64,000 nucleotides of DNA from [Pseudomonas] carboxydohydrogena (lineage in GTDB: Bacteria; Pseudomonadota; Alphaproteobacteria; Rhizobiales; Xanthobacteraceae). The position numbers and the translations under genes are program-made. Every line of letters begins with the position of its first letter. Within the stretch, counting starts at the first letter, position 1. Under the pieces are notes generated by a model that saw only the letters and a list, made by a program, of their open reading frames with translations, did not search any database and was not told where the DNA came from. This document shows, in pieces, positions 18,327 through 30,340 of this stretch. The stretch covers positions 1,858,501 to 1,922,500 of the forward strand of contig NZ_CP113162.1 of NCBI RefSeq assembly GCF_029030725.1, in the 5' to 3' direction.

Positions 18327-19649
18327 TCAGCCCCGCGCCGCCAGCCATCGATCGGCCGTGGCAATCGCGATGTCACGTAATCCTTCATCGGCGATCGACT
18401 CGATCGCTTCGCCGACGAAGGCCGCGATCAGCAAGCCCTGAGCTTCCTTTTCCGGCAAGCCACGCGCACGCAGATAGAACAGCAGTTCCTCGTCGATTGC
18501 GCCCGCCGTCGCGCCATGGCCGCAAGCCACGTCGTCCGCGAAAATCTCAAGCTCAGGCTTGTTGTCGGCCTCCGCCTCATCTGACAAAAGAAGCGCGCGC
18601 GTCATCATCTTGCCGTCGGTCTTCTGGGCGTCCTGCCGCACAATGATGCGGCCTTGGAACACCGAATGAGACTGGTCGTCCAGCACCGCGCGGAACACCT
18701 CGCGGCTGACGCAGTTCGGAACCGTATGATCGACCACCAGCGTGGTGTCGCCATGGCGGCGGCCGCCGAGCAGATTCACGCCGTTGGTGGACAGTTCGCT
18801 GCCCTCGCCCGCGAAAGTAATGAAACCCTGATAGCGGCTGACCACGCCACCCTGGGTCAGGCCGAAGCTGTTAAGCTTGGTGCGCGCACCGAGCCGGAAC
18901 GCAGCTGTGGTGATGTTGGCCGCATCGCGCGCGTCTTCCATCAGGCGCACATGCTGCAACTCGGTGTCATCGCCGATTGACACTTCAACTTGATCATAAA
19001 CCTGATAGGCCGAAGCCCCTTCGGTGCCGACAAAGCTCTCGACCAGCGTCACGCGCGCCTTGTCGCCAATCCGCACATGCGAGCGTGTCACGGCGGACGC
19101 CGACGAGGCCGTTGCGACATGCGCGATGTGAAGCGGTCGGCTCAGGGTGACGTTATCGTCCACGGTGACGATCACGCCATCGGTCGCCAGCGCGCCGTTC
19201 AGCGAAATCATCGCATCGGAGGCGACCTTGGTCTTCAATAAGCCGGCGTTGCCCTCGGTCAGCACTTCACGCAGCGTTTGCACGCGCACGCCCTTCTCGA
19301 GCTTGGCGAGATCGGACAATTCAGGCGCGAACGCACCATCGACCAGCGTCAGGCGACATGTATTCTCGATGCCGAGTGCGGCCACCGCTTTCGCAGCCGC
19401 TGCCGATGCCGCCTTGTCCGGCGACGGCGCGAGAGGCGCCACCGTGCGCAACAGCGCGCGCAGATCGGTGTATTTCCATTCCTCGATCCGCCGATGCGGC
19501 AGGCCGCGCTCGGCGAAATCATCGAAGGCTGCCTTGCGCGCGCTCGCAACGAGGCCATCGCCCGGCAGGCGGTCGCGTGCGGCGGCAAACAGATCGGCGG
19601 ACGGATCTCCCGCCGCCTTCGCCGCCGCGATGTTCATCACGATACTCAC
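18327..19649 (-). CDS. sufD: Fe-S assembly scaffold subunit SufD
   Basis: The 440-residue SufB/SufD-family protein lacks the SufB N-terminal cysteine region and contains the right-handed beta-helix core (VNLLGGRRHGDTTLVVDHTV, FQGRIIVRQDAQKTDGKMM). It carries the conserved ACGHGATAGAIDEELLFYLRARG near the C-terminus, including the histidine (ACGHGA) thought important at the SufB-SufD interface. It forms the SufBC2D complex that builds clusters. It starts immediately after the sufC stop. Confidence 0.94.
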   Translation of the reverse strand: MSIVMNIAAAKAAGDPSADLFAAARDRLPGDGLVASARKAAFDDFAERGLPHRRIEEWKYTDLRALLRTVAPLAPSPDKAASAAAAKAVAALGIENTCRLTLVDGAFAPELSDLAKLEKGVRVQTLREVLTEGNAGLLKTKVASDAMISLNGALATDGVIVTVDDNVTLSRPLHIAHVATASSASAVTRSHVRIGDKARVTLVESFVGTEGASAYQVYDQVEVSIGDDTELQHVRLMEDARDAANITTAAFRLGARTKLNSFGLTQGGVVSRYQGFITFAGEGSELSTNGVNLLGGRRHGDTTLVVDHTVPNCVSREVFRAVLDDQSHSVFQGRIIVRQDAQKTDGKMMTRALLLSDEAEADNKPELEIFADDVACGHGATAGAIDEELLFYLRARGLPEKEAQGLLIAAFVGEAIESIADEGLRDIAIATADRWLAARG

Positions 19650-20404
19650 TTATGCCGCCTTGTCTTCGAACTGCGCATAGCCGGACTTCTCCAGCTCCAG
19701 CGCAAGGTCCTTGCCGCCGGTCTTCACCACACGGCCCTTCGACATCACATGGACCACGTCCGGGATGATATAGTTCAGCAACCGCTGATAGTGCGTGATG
19801 ACGATCATCGAGCGGTCCTTCCCGCGCAGGGCGTTAACGCCGTCAGCCGCGATGCGCAGCGCGTCGATGTCGAGGCCGGAATCCATCTCATCGAGGATGC
19901 ACAGGCTCGGCTCGAACAGCGCCATCTGCAACACTTCGTTGCGCTTCTTTTCGCCGCCGGAGAAACCGACATTGACGCCGCGCTTGAGCATGTCCTGCGG
20001 AATGTTCAGCCGCGCGGAAACTTCCTTCACCTTCTTGAGGAAATCAGGCGTCGAGAATTCGCTCTCGCCGCGCGCCTTGCGCTGCGCATTGAGCGCGGTG
20101 CGCAGGAACGTCATGGTGGCGACGCCCGGAATTTCCATCGGGTACTGGAAGGCGAGGAACACGCCCTTGGCGGCGCGCTCGTTCGGCTCCATCTCCAGAA
20201 GATCCTCGCCCTTGAACAAAATTTCGCCGCCGGTCACGTCATAACCGGGCTTGCCCGCGATGACATGCGACAGCGTCGATTTGCCGGAGCCGTTCGGCCC
20301 CATGATCGCGTGAATCTCGCCTTCGTTCACGGTGAGGTCGAGCCCATGCAGGATCTCGTTGTCCTCGACTTGAACCTTGAGGCCTTTGACTTCCAGTAAC
20401 GCGG

Positions 20405-20408
<4 letters not shown>
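19650..20408 (-). CDS. sufC: SUF ATPase SufC
   Basis: The 252-residue ABC-type ATPase has Walker [10 protein letters not shown] near residue 39, a Q-loop in [13 protein letters not shown], signature [13 protein letters not shown] and Walker [14 protein letters not shown] with the SUF-type DEMDSGLD. The switch histidine is in [11 protein letters not shown]. The protein is cytosolic, with no membrane partner, and drives conformational change in SufBC2D. Its start overlaps the sufB stop by 4 bp. Confidence 0.97.
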
Positions 20409-21904
<1,496 letters not shown>

Positions 21905-21986
21905 TTGACTTCTCCGCTCGCGGTTTCAAGGACCGCAGTGGGCCAACGTGAATGTCGGCGTCTTTCGTTCTTGTTATCGTCTATTT

Positions 21987-22002
21987 TTTAGAACGCTTCA
22001 AG
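21987..22002. promoter_or_regulatory. Possible iron control element (Irr-type) upstream of sufB
   Basis: TTAGAA at 21988-21993 and TTCAAG at 21997-22002 form an imperfect inverted repeat that resembles the TTTAGAA...TTCTAAA iron control element bound by Irr in Bradyrhizobium. It is preceded by a T-run and lies about 85 nt upstream of the sufB start, overlapping the end of the upstream desulfurase gene. One half-site is perfect and the other weak. Regulation of suf operons by Irr or RirA is known in Rhizobiales; this site is inferred by eye. Confidence 0.3.
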
Positions 22003-23179
22003 CGACGACATCCGGTCCTTTAACTAATACGTTCGAGAGCGATATCCAAGCCTCCAGAAGGTATTCGACCTCCGCCTCCGTCGTGTCCCAGCCCAGACTT
22101 AAACGCACGGCTCCCTGCGCCAATTCGGGCTTAACGCCCATCGCGGTCAGGACGGGCGAGGCATGGACTTTCCCGGAGGAACAGGCCGAGCCGGACGAGA
22201 CCGCCATGCCTTCCAGATCGAAGGCAATCACGGCGGTTTCCGCCTTCATGCCGGGGGCCGCAAACAGGGTGGTGTTAGGCACACGGGGAACATCGCCGGA
22301 AAAGATCACCAGTTCCGGCGTGACCGCGCGCAGTCCTGCCTCGAATTTCGCCCGCAGCTTCTGCATCCGCGCCATGGCGGCTGCGCCGGTTTCAAGATGG
22401 GCGGCGACGGCGGCCCCGAATGCGGCGATACCCGGCAGATTCTCGGTTCCACCCCTGCGGCCCTTCTCCTGCCCTCCCGCCGTGATGAAAGGCTCAAAAC
22501 CTGTAACGCGCTCGGTCAGCACCAAGGCTCCAACTCCCTTGGAGCCTCCAATCTTGTGCGCAGAAACAGATAGAAGATCGACTCCCAATTCATTGATATC
22601 AATATCAATCTTTCCAAATCCCTGAACCGCATCGACATGCAGGATACCGTGGGCGGCGTGGACGAGTTCCGCGATCTCCGCGATGGGCTGGATCGCACCG
22701 GTTTCGTTATTGGCGAGCATCACCGAAACCAGCGCCGGAGCGCCGTCCGCGAACAAGGCCCGGAGCCGCTCAAGATCGACCACACCGGCAGATGTAACCG
22801 GCGCGGTTTGAATATCCTCGACCGGGAACCGGCCGCCGGAGCGCACCGACGCATGCTCGATGGCCGACACGATAAGCCGCGTCGCCACGTCACGGTCGCG
22901 GCGCAGCCCGGGCATCAAGGCGAGCGCATTGGCCTCGGTGCCGCCGGAGGTGAAAATCACATCGGCGCTGCGCGCACCAAGGGCCCTGGCGATGTTGGCG
23001 CGGGCATCTTCGATGATCTTCCGCGCCGCACGGCCTTCCGCATGAACCGAGGATGGATTCCCCTGTAGATCCATGGCCTGTAGCATCGCCGCCTTGGCCT
23101 GAGGCCGCATCGGCGCGGTGGCGTTCCAGTCGAGATAGACGCGGGTTTTTGCCAATTGCCGTCCAGTCATACCAACCAT
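21998..23179 (-). CDS. Cysteine desulfurase, NifS/IscS-like (group I), first gene of the SUF operon
   Basis: The 393-residue PLP enzyme has the NifS opening RVYLDWNATAPMRPQA. The PLP lysine is in LLSVSAHKIGGSKGVGAL and the catalytic cysteine in the flexible SSGSACSSGK loop, which marks it as group I, unlike SufS later in the operon. ATG at 23179 has GAG upstream at fair spacing; GTG 23182 and ATG 23170 are alternatives. The arrangement desulfurase-sufBCD-sufS-sufT-sufA is the sufS2-BCDS1-X-A order of Rhizobiales. It probably supplies sulfur to the same pathway or to other thiolation routes. Confidence 0.9.
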   Translation of the reverse strand: MVGMTGRQLAKTRVYLDWNATAPMRPQAKAAMLQAMDLQGNPSSVHAEGRAARKIIEDARANIARALGARSADVIFTSGGTEANALALMPGLRRDRDVATRLIVSAIEHASVRSGGRFPVEDIQTAPVTSAGVVDLERLRALFADGAPALVSVMLANNETGAIQPIAEIAELVHAAHGILHVDAVQGFGKIDIDINELGVDLLSVSAHKIGGSKGVGALVLTERVTGFEPFITAGGQEKGRRGGTENLPGIAAFGAAVAAHLETGAAAMARMQKLRAKFEAGLRAVTPELVIFSGDVPRVPNTTLFAAPGMKAETAVIAFDLEGMAVSSGSACSSGKVHASPVLTAMGVKPELAQGAVRLSLGWDTTEAEVEYLLEAWISLSNVLVKGPDVVA

Positions 23180-23383
23180 CACATCAACTCATTGCTCTGT
23201 CGTCACTTTCCGGCCCCGAACAGGCGGATACGGCGCAATCTGCTTGCTTTTTCACCTGCCACCCATGTTAGAAGTCGGCCTCGTATTCGGGCGCCTTCCC
23301 TCGGCGTGGCGGCATCCTGACAGGAGGCTGCGACAGAGGCTTGGCGGGCACGGCGTTGAACGAGCATATTCTTAAGGACCACG

Positions 23384-24031
23384 ATGCCTGAAGTTATTTT
23401 CACCGGCCCCGCCGGCCGTCTTGAAGGACGCTACCACCCCGCGAAACAGAAGAACGCCCCGATTGCGATGGTGTTGCATCCGCATCCGCAGTTCCAGGGT
23501 AACATGAATCACCCGATCGTTTATCAGGTGTATTATTCGTTCGTCGCCCGTGGCTTTTCTGTGCTGCGCTTCAATTTCCGCGGCGTCGGCCGCAGCCAGG
23601 GCTCGTTCGACCACGGCACCGGCGAATTGTCCGACGCGGCGGCCGCGCTCGACTGGGCGCAGACCATCAACCCCGAAGCGCGTGCCTGCTGGGTCGCGGG
23701 CTTCTCGTTCGGCGCATGGATCGGCATGCAGCTTCTGATGCGCCGGCCCGAGGTCGAGGGTTTTATCTCGATCGCGCCCGAGCCGAACCGTTACGACTTC
23801 TCCTTCCTCGCGCCCTGCCCGTCGTCCGGCCTGATCGTTCACGGCGACAAGGACATCGTGGCGCCCGCCAAGGACGTCAACACGCTGGTCGAGAAGTTGA
23901 AGACGCAGAAGGGCATCGTGATCGACCAGCAGGTGATCCCCGGCGCCAATCACTTCTTTCAGGACCGGCTCGAACCGCTGATGGAATCGATCACGTCCTA
24001 TCTCGACATGCGCCTCGCCAACGTGCGGTAA
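23384..24031 (+). CDS. Alpha/beta hydrolase of the small cytosolic 'YtxM/dienelactone-like' type
   Basis: The 215-residue single-domain alpha/beta hydrolase has the oxyanion region MVLHPHPQFQGNMNH, the nucleophile elbow GFSFGAW, an acid in IVHGDKDIVAP and the catalytic histidine in PGANHFF. The short length leaves no room for a lid domain. It is divergent from the SUF operon and has a 200-nt upstream spacer. The substrate is unknown; the type is common and conserved in Rhizobiales. Confidence 0.8.
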   Translation: MPEVIFTGPAGRLEGRYHPAKQKNAPIAMVLHPHPQFQGNMNHPIVYQVYYSFVARGFSVLRFNFRGVGRSQGSFDHGTGELSDAAAALDWAQTINPEARACWVAGFSFGAWIGMQLLMRRPEVEGFISIAPEPNRYDFSFLAPCPSSGLIVHGDKDIVAPAKDVNTLVEKLKTQKGIVIDQQVIPGANHFFQDRLEPLMESITSYLDMRLANVR

Positions 24032-24034
24032 AAA

Positions 24035-25132
24035 TCACGGACGCACGAGCACGCCGCCGGTCAGCGGCGCGGAAACCCCTGTCGTTCCGGGATAAGTCAG
24101 CGGCAATCCTTTGAGGCTGCGCACCGCGAGATAGGCGAATGCCTGCGCCTCGACGGCATCGTTCTGCCAGCCGAGATCATGGCCGGTAATCACAGATATC
24201 GGCGCAAGCTGTTCTGACAGCATCCGCATCAAGGTCGGATTGTTGGCGCCGCCGCCGGTCACGATCCAGCTCGCAGGCTGGTTCGGCAATTCATCGACAA
24301 TCCGCGCAATCGAGGCTGCCGTGAAGGCCGTGAGCGTCGCCGCGCCGTCCTCAAGCGATAGGCCATCGACGGCGAAGGATGCAAAATCGTTGCGGTCGAG
24401 CGATTTCGGCGCGGGCGCATCGAAGAACGGATGTTCGAGCGCCTGCGCTATCCAGTCGGAGTCAGGCTCGCCCTGCGCGGCGATCTGCCCGTCCCGGTCC
24501 ATCGCTTCACTTGTGTGCCGCAGAAGGTAATCATCCAGCAGCGCATTGCCGGGGCCTGTATCGCAGGCGATCAGCGTATCGTCGTCGATATAGGTGACAT
24601 TGGCGACACCTCCGATATTGACGATGCATGCGGGCATGGCGCAATCGGCGAGCCGCGCGAGCGCGCGGTGATAGACCGGCACCAGCGGCGCACCCTGCCC
24701 GCCGGCCGCAACATCGGCGGCACGGAGGTCATACACCACGGGCAGCTTCAAGGCTTTCGCGAGTGTCGCACCATCGCCGATCTGCACCGTGAGGCGATCG
24801 TGCGGGCGATGCAAAACAGTCTGGCCGTGAAAGCCCACGACATCGACCGTGCGGCGGTCGATCCGGTTTGCGGCGAGATACGATTCCACAGCCTCGGCGT
24901 GGACGCGCGTAACGAGGTCTTCAGCAGCCGCCACCCCGGCCGGGCGCTCCTCGCGCCGCACGATCCGGGGCGCGGCATCGAGCGCCGCGCGCAGCACATC
25001 CCGTTCGGCGGCGCTGTAGGGCCGGTATCCCGTGGGACCGAAGGATTCGATCTGCTCGCCGTCGGTCCGCAGCCACGCGACATCGACCCCGTCGAGCGAG
25101 GTGCCGCTCATCAGACCGATCGCGTTACGCAT
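24035..25132 (-). CDS. anmK: Anhydro-N-acetylmuramic acid kinase
   Basis: The 365-residue ASKHA-fold kinase phosphorylates 1,6-anhydroMurNAc to MurNAc-6-phosphate during cell-wall recycling. It starts with the phosphate-binding motif GLMSGTSLDGVDVAW. It also shows VVGFHGQTVLHRP, VNIGGVANVTYI, CDTGPGNALLDDY and WIVTGGGANNPTLM, all family hallmarks. It is divergently transcribed from tyrS, a pairing common in alphaproteobacteria. Envelope genes further on (PBP1A, amidase) fit the same theme. Confidence 0.95.
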   Translation of the reverse strand: MRNAIGLMSGTSLDGVDVAWLRTDGEQIESFGPTGYRPYSAAERDVLRAALDAAPRIVRREERPAGVAAAEDLVTRVHAEAVESYLAANRIDRRTVDVVGFHGQTVLHRPHDRLTVQIGDGATLAKALKLPVVYDLRAADVAAGGQGAPLVPVYHRALARLADCAMPACIVNIGGVANVTYIDDDTLIACDTGPGNALLDDYLLRHTSEAMDRDGQIAAQGEPDSDWIAQALEHPFFDAPAPKSLDRNDFASFAVDGLSLEDGAATLTAFTAASIARIVDELPNQPASWIVTGGGANNPTLMRMLSEQLAPISVITGHDLGWQNDAVEAQAFAYLAVRSLKGLPLTYPGTTGVSAPLTGGVLVRP

Positions 25133-25217
25133 GGCCCGGTTCCTCCGGTTGAATTGGATGCCGGACCTGATACACCACGGAGCCTCTAAAAATCGCTAAA
25201 TCGCCAAAGAGTCCCGC

Positions 25218-26471
25218 ATGACCGCCTACAAGTCAGATTTCCTCAATGTTCTGGAACAACGCGGACTGATCCATCAGATTTCTGACCCCGTGGCGCTGGA
25301 CGATGCCTGCACCAAAGGCCCGATCACAGCCTATGTCGGCTATGACGCGACCGCCACCAGCCTGCATATCGGCAACCTGATCTCGGTGACGATGCTCTAC
25401 TGGCTACAGCAGACCGGTCACCGCCCGATCACGCTGATGGGCGGCGGCACCTCCATGGTCGGCGATCCCTCGTTCCGCGACGAGCAGCGCAAGATGCTCG
25501 ACGAAGCCACCATCGCGTCCAACATCGAAGGCATCAAGAAAATCTTCGGACGCATCCTGCGCTACGGCGACGGCGCGACCGACGCACTGATGATCAACAA
25601 CGCCGAATGGCTGCTGAAACTCAACTACGTCTCCTTCCTGCGCGATGTCGGCCGCTACTTCTCGGTCAACCGCATGCTGTCGTTCGACAGCGTGAAGCTG
25701 CGGCTCGACCGCGAGCAGTCGCTGTCGTTCCTCGAATTCAACTACATGATCATGCAGGGCTACGATTTCGTCGAAATCAACCGCCGTTACGGCTGCATCC
25801 TGCAAATGGGCGGCTCCGATCAGTGGGGCAACATCATCAACGGCGTCGATCTCAGCCATCGCATGGGCGGCCCCCAGCTCTACGCGCTGACCACGCCGCT
25901 GCTCACCACCTCGTCCGGCGCAAAGATGGGCAAGACCGCGAAAGGCGCGGTCTGGCTCAACGGCGACGTGTTCAGCCCGTATGATTTCTGGCAGTACTTC
26001 CGCAACACCGAGGACGCCGATGTCGGCCGTTTCCTCAAGGTATTCACGCGGCTGCCGCTCGACGAAATTGCACGGCTCGAAAAGCTCGGCGGCGCTGAGA
26101 TCAACGAAGCGAAGAAGACCCTCGCGACCGAGGCGACCGCCGTGGTGCACGGGCGCGAAGCAGCGATCGAGGCCGCGGAAACCGCGCGGCGTACGTTCGA
26201 GGAAGGCGCGATCGCTCAGAACCTGCCCACGCTGGAAATTCCACGCGCCGAACTGGAGTCCGGCGCAAACGTGCTTGCCCTGTTCGTGAAAGCCGGTCTC
26301 GTCGCCTCGAACGGTGAAGCCCGCCGCCAGATCAAGGGCGGCGGCATTCGCGTCAACGACACGCCCGTAACCGATGACAAGATGATGCTCACGCCGGACG
26401 TCCTCACACCGGAGGGCGTCATCAAACTGTCTCTTGGGAAAAAACGGCACGTCCTGCTGAAGCCGGTCTGA
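25218..26471 (+). CDS. tyrS: Tyrosyl-tRNA synthetase
   Basis: The 417-residue class I aminoacyl-tRNA synthetase has a HIGH-like motif HIGNLI at about residue 53 and tyrosine-pocket residues in [14 protein letters not shown]. Other recognisable stretches are [16 protein letters not shown] and the KMSKS-loop variant [15 protein letters not shown]-terminal S4 RNA-binding domain follows ([19 protein letters not shown]). This is the TyrRS form using KMGKT. Length is normal. Confidence 0.97.
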   Translation: MTAYKSDFLNVLEQRGLIHQISDPVALDDACTKGPITAYVGYDATATSLHIGNLISVTMLYWLQQTGHRPITLMGGGTSMVGDPSFRDEQRKMLDEATIASNIEGIKKIFGRILRYGDGATDALMINNAEWLLKLNYVSFLRDVGRYFSVNRMLSFDSVKLRLDREQSLSFLEFNYMIMQGYDFVEINRRYGCILQMGGSDQWGNIINGVDLSHRMGGPQLYALTTPLLTTSSGAKMGKTAKGAVWLNGDVFSPYDFWQYFRNTEDADVGRFLKVFTRLPLDEIARLEKLGGAEINEAKKTLATEATAVVHGREAAIEAAETARRTFEEGAIAQNLPTLEIPRAELESGANVLALFVKAGLVASNGEARRQIKGGGIRVNDTPVTDDKMMLTPDVLTPEGVIKLSLGKKRHVLLKPV

Positions 26472-26485
26472 CCGGCCTCCTGCCG

Positions 26486-29400
26486 CTACTGCATCGACTG
26501 GAAGTCCGGCGGCAGGCTCTGCTGCTTGCCGGTGTTGAAGTCGAAGATCTTGCGCAGCACACCCGGCGCCATCGCCGAAATCGGATTGACGCGCAGCACC
26601 GGCGCGCCAGGCGTGCCGACGACCTCATAGGTCACGCCGATCAAGCCCTCGTTGCTGCCGCCGCCGAGCACGAGACCGACGATCGGGATTTGTCCGAACA
26701 TGTTGTTCAATCCGTACATCGGCACAAAGGTGCCGCTCATCCGCACCTGATTGGCCGTGTAGTCGATATCCCCCTCGATAGTCGCACCGACCGCGGGCCC
26801 GCGTACCACGCCGTCCTTGATCCGAAGCTGGCCGGTCTGGCGGGTGAATTCGGTGCGCATGCGCGTGAAGGCAATCCCCTTCGGATTGTTGACGTTGCCG
26901 CCATTGTTGACCACCCGATCCAGCGCCGCCTCGCCCTTGACGGTGAAATCGGTGACATTGAGCAGGCCTTCCTGCGGCGTATCATCGGCGGTCGGCGTGT
27001 CCATCGCCACCCACATCTCACCGCCGACCATCTTCGAGTAAGTGTCGGTGAAACGGAACAGCGCGCCCGCATCGTGGGTTTCGACGAACAGCAGATCACG
27101 GCCCCGCCCGCGCGACCGCAGGCTGCCGGTCACCGGCGTGTCCCGGCCAAGTTTGCCGGACAGCGAAAAAGCCCGGATCGTGCCGCCACGGCGCGAGAGC
27201 TTGAGATCGACGCTGCGAAGCGCTTCGCCATAATAACCCGCAATCGCGCCAAGCTTGGCATCGACATCGAAATTGTCGAGCTTGACCGCCGACTTTCCGG
27301 CTCCGTTCTTTGTGCTGCCCGACAACGCGCTCTTGATGAATCCGCGTCCGTCGAACACATCGCCGCGCAGCGTCACCTTCAGCGAGCCATCGCTTACCCG
27401 CTCCGCCTTGAGCGAGGCCTTGTCGCCCTCCGACGGCGCGAAGGTCGGAAATAAAGCGCTGACCAGATCGTTGTTCTGGTCAACCTCCACGGCGCCCTTG
27501 ATCGATGTTCCGCCGCCGTCGATGACGATATCCTCGAAACGGGTGCCTTGCGGCTTGTGAACGATGTTGAAGGTGATGCGGCCCGCCTTACCCGCGATCT
27601 TGGTCCAGCCCGGCAGGATGTTGTCGATCTTGGCGGGCGTGAGATCCGCATCCACCCCGAGTTTGCTGTCGTCGCCGCCGATCTTGCCGCTGATCTTCAC
27701 AGGGATCGCGCCAGAGACGCTTGAGCCAAGATCGACCCCGAGCTTGGCGCGCGCGGCATCGTCGAGCGTCGCCGCGAGACGGATGTCCGCATCGCCATCG
27801 GCGTCCTTGTGATAGTCGATCGAGGCCGGCTGGCCCGCGATCTTCACATCGCCCTTGACGCGATAGCCCTGATTGTCGGCGACGAGCTTGAGCGTATTGG
27901 CTTCCAGCTTCTGGTTCATCGCCAGCTTGTCGATCGACACCGCGCCGAGATCGACACTGACGGAGTATTTGGTGTCTTCCTTGGTCAGCGCGGTTTTCAG
28001 CGGCATGTTCAGAGTGACGATCGCCGCGACATTGCCCTTGCTGGTGGCGGGATCGATCGTATTCCCGCCGACGTCCTTCAACCGGTCCGATTGAAGGATC
28101 TCGGCCGCCGCCGGCACCGGCCCGTCGAGGCGGAAGCGCACGCTGGCCGGCGCGGGTTTCGGCACGAGGTCGGGGACCTGGAACAGGACATCGGAAATCG
28201 TGAGCTTGCGCCCTCCCGGCGTATCGACGCCGCCCTGACCTATCGTGACCTTCACCGTCCGGCCGCTGACATGGCCCTTCATGTCGGCGTTATGGACCAT
28301 GGGTAATTCGTCGAGCGGATGCAGCTCAACGCCCGCCGCCGAGAAATCGACCGACAAGCCCTCGTCCGGAATCGGCGGGCCGCCGCGCGCAAGGGTGTGG
28401 ATCGGCGCGTTCACCGCGATGTCGAGATGCTGCAAGGTGCCGCCGCTGACGCGTTCGATCAGCCATTCGCGCACCTCCGGCACGATCAGGATCGGCCAGA
28501 TGTTCTTCAGCGTCGATGCGGGCATCGCCGTCGTCGCGAGGCCGAGTTGAACCTGCGCCGCGGGCATCGAGTAATCGACCGCGCCCGAGCCCGCGACGCC
28601 GACCTCTCCGTTGCTGATATCGCACTGGGTCATGACGATCCGGCGATGTTCGGTATCGAACCGCAGGCGCACCGCGATGCGGTTGAAGATGACCGGGTTC
28701 TCTCCCTTCGGACCGGCGAGCACGATGGTGCCGCCGGACAGTCCCAGTTGCCAGTTCGGCGTGCGTCCGTTCGGAGCCTCGAGATGCGCAAGCGAGGTGA
28801 CGCGATTGCTTCCCGAGGTGATCTGGAAAGGCGCGACCATGACGCGTCGCCCGGCATCCCAGTCGAGGCGGGCCTCGATCTGATCGATCGCCATCGGATA
28901 GTCCGGCGTAGCGCGATCGATGACGCTGCCCTTGCCGATGGAGAGAACACCGCCGAGATAAGTCGGCAAGCCGTCGCGGCCGACCTCACCCTTGATCTCG
29001 CCGCTCAGCAGCATGCCGTCGGTGGTGTAGGTGAAGTCCTTCAGCCGCGCGGCAAGGATGAGGTTTTTGGTCGGCACCTTGTTGGCCGTCAGTTCGACCT
29101 GCCGCACGCCGTTCTGCGGCGCACCGACGCCGAGCCTGAGCGACCAGGCATCCGCACCTTCCTCACCCACGGTCATCACAACGCCGCCCGCCGTGGGCCG
29201 CCTCAGGCTGAGGCTGATATTGTCGAAGGAGATTTTTGTCTTGCTCTGCTGGTCGTCCACCAGAAGCGAGCCATTGCGCAGACCGATCTCGTTCAGGCTC
29301 TGGCCATCCAGTCCCTTGGAGCCGAGCGTGTCGAGCCAGTTCATCACCGCAAGTAATCCGGGCGCGGACGCCGGGACCGCTGAGGGTTGTCCCGCTGCGG

Positions 29401-30061
29401 GAGGAGCCTGCGGGTAATCCGGTGGCGCGATCACCAGCGGCTTCACCGGCACCTTGCCGGTGGCGAGCGGCTGCGTGGTGCCCGCGGTGGACACGATTAC
29501 CTCGCCCTCCGGCGTAATCCGCACCGACAATTCCGCATCGACGAGCCGCAGCGTCTCGGCGCGCAGCGTACCGAACAAAAGCGCCATGCCGGACAGGCGC
29601 ACTTCCGCTTTCGGGGCGCTCGCAACGATGGCGCCGTTGTGGTCGCGCACCACGATGTCGCGCAGGCGCACCGCGACCCTGATCCGTCCCGCGCGTTCGA
29701 TCTGGGTGCCTCCAACCTGGACGGTGTGATCGCGCCCGAGGTTCTGCTCGATGGCGGAGGCAAGCCATGGCGTGACGACATCGAGATTGATCGGTCCCGC
29801 GCCGAGGCGCAGCCACAATCCGAAAAAGCCGACGCCAAAGACGACGGCGAGAACGCCGAGCGTGGCGATGGTCCGGCGCAGCCAGACCGTGTCGAGAATC
29901 CGATGACCAAGTCTTGCGAAGGGAGCGGTCAGGCGGTGCAGGCCGACACGGCGGCGCTTGAGCAGGCGCCGGGCCTGATGGCAGCGTTCATCTTCCCACT
30001 CGGGAGCATCCCAATGGCTCGTTTGAGGTCGCGACGCTTTCTGAGGCTTCGAGTCCTGCAT
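26486..30061 (-). CDS. Giant AsmA-like / DUF3971 envelope protein (YhdP-like)
   Basis: This 1191-residue protein has a short cytosolic basic N-terminus and one transmembrane helix near residues 62-85 (IATLGVLAVVFGVGFFGLWL). A very long periplasmic beta-rich region follows, with a DUF3971-like middle and an AsmA C-terminal part (VVRGPAVGATIEGDIDYTANQVRMSGTF, MYGLNNMFGQIPIVGLVLGG). Such AsmA-clan proteins are proposed bridges that carry phospholipids between the inner and outer membranes. It is convergent with tyrS. Size and topology fit; the exact subfamily is inferred. Confidence 0.85.
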   Translation of the reverse strand: MQDSKPQKASRPQTSHWDAPEWEDERCHQARRLLKRRRVGLHRLTAPFARLGHRILDTVWLRRTIATLGVLAVVFGVGFFGLWLRLGAGPINLDVVTPWLASAIEQNLGRDHTVQVGGTQIERAGRIRVAVRLRDIVVRDHNGAIVASAPKAEVRLSGMALLFGTLRAETLRLVDAELSVRITPEGEVIVSTAGTTQPLATGKVPVKPLVIAPPDYPQAPPAAGQPSAVPASAPGLLAVMNWLDTLGSKGLDGQSLNEIGLRNGSLLVDDQQSKTKISFDNISLSLRRPTAGGVVMTVGEEGADAWSLRLGVGAPQNGVRQVELTANKVPTKNLILAARLKDFTYTTDGMLLSGEIKGEVGRDGLPTYLGGVLSIGKGSVIDRATPDYPMAIDQIEARLDWDAGRRVMVAPFQITSGSNRVTSLAHLEAPNGRTPNWQLGLSGGTIVLAGPKGENPVIFNRIAVRLRFDTEHRRIVMTQCDISNGEVGVAGSGAVDYSMPAAQVQLGLATTAMPASTLKNIWPILIVPEVREWLIERVSGGTLQHLDIAVNAPIHTLARGGPPIPDEGLSVDFSAAGVELHPLDELPMVHNADMKGHVSGRTVKVTIGQGGVDTPGGRKLTISDVLFQVPDLVPKPAPASVRFRLDGPVPAAAEILQSDRLKDVGGNTIDPATSKGNVAAIVTLNMPLKTALTKEDTKYSVSVDLGAVSIDKLAMNQKLEANTLKLVADNQGYRVKGDVKIAGQPASIDYHKDADGDADIRLAATLDDAARAKLGVDLGSSVSGAIPVKISGKIGGDDSKLGVDADLTPAKIDNILPGWTKIAGKAGRITFNIVHKPQGTRFEDIVIDGGGTSIKGAVEVDQNNDLVSALFPTFAPSEGDKASLKAERVSDGSLKVTLRGDVFDGRGFIKSALSGSTKNGAGKSAVKLDNFDVDAKLGAIAGYYGEALRSVDLKLSRRGGTIRAFSLSGKLGRDTPVTGSLRSRGRGRDLLFVETHDAGALFRFTDTYSKMVGGEMWVAMDTPTADDTPQEGLLNVTDFTVKGEAALDRVVNNGGNVNNPKGIAFTRMRTEFTRQTGQLRIKDGVVRGPAVGATIEGDIDYTANQVRMSGTFVPMYGLNNMFGQIPIVGLVLGGGSNEGLIGVTYEVVGTPGAPVLRVNPISAMAPGVLRKIFDFNTGKQQSLPPDFQSMQ

Positions 30062-30340
30062 TGCCTCACGTTGGCGTTGAGCGTCGATTGGCTACGATGC
30101 GGGTTCTGATCGCCGGGGAAAATGGCTCAGAACGCGGCATGCAGCGAATCCCGTCTGTTATATGTCCCGTCCAACAGCGGGCGTGGCGAATCCCGCGTCA
30201 GTGTATCCCAAGGCCGGTAAATCCCAAGGTGCGTGAACCAAGGGCTGGCAAATGCCCAGCAGGCGATCCCGGCAGGCCCCTTCCTGCCGCAGCGTCAGGC
30301 GGAGCCAATTGACGGGCTGAAAGCGACGAAAGGAAGGCGT

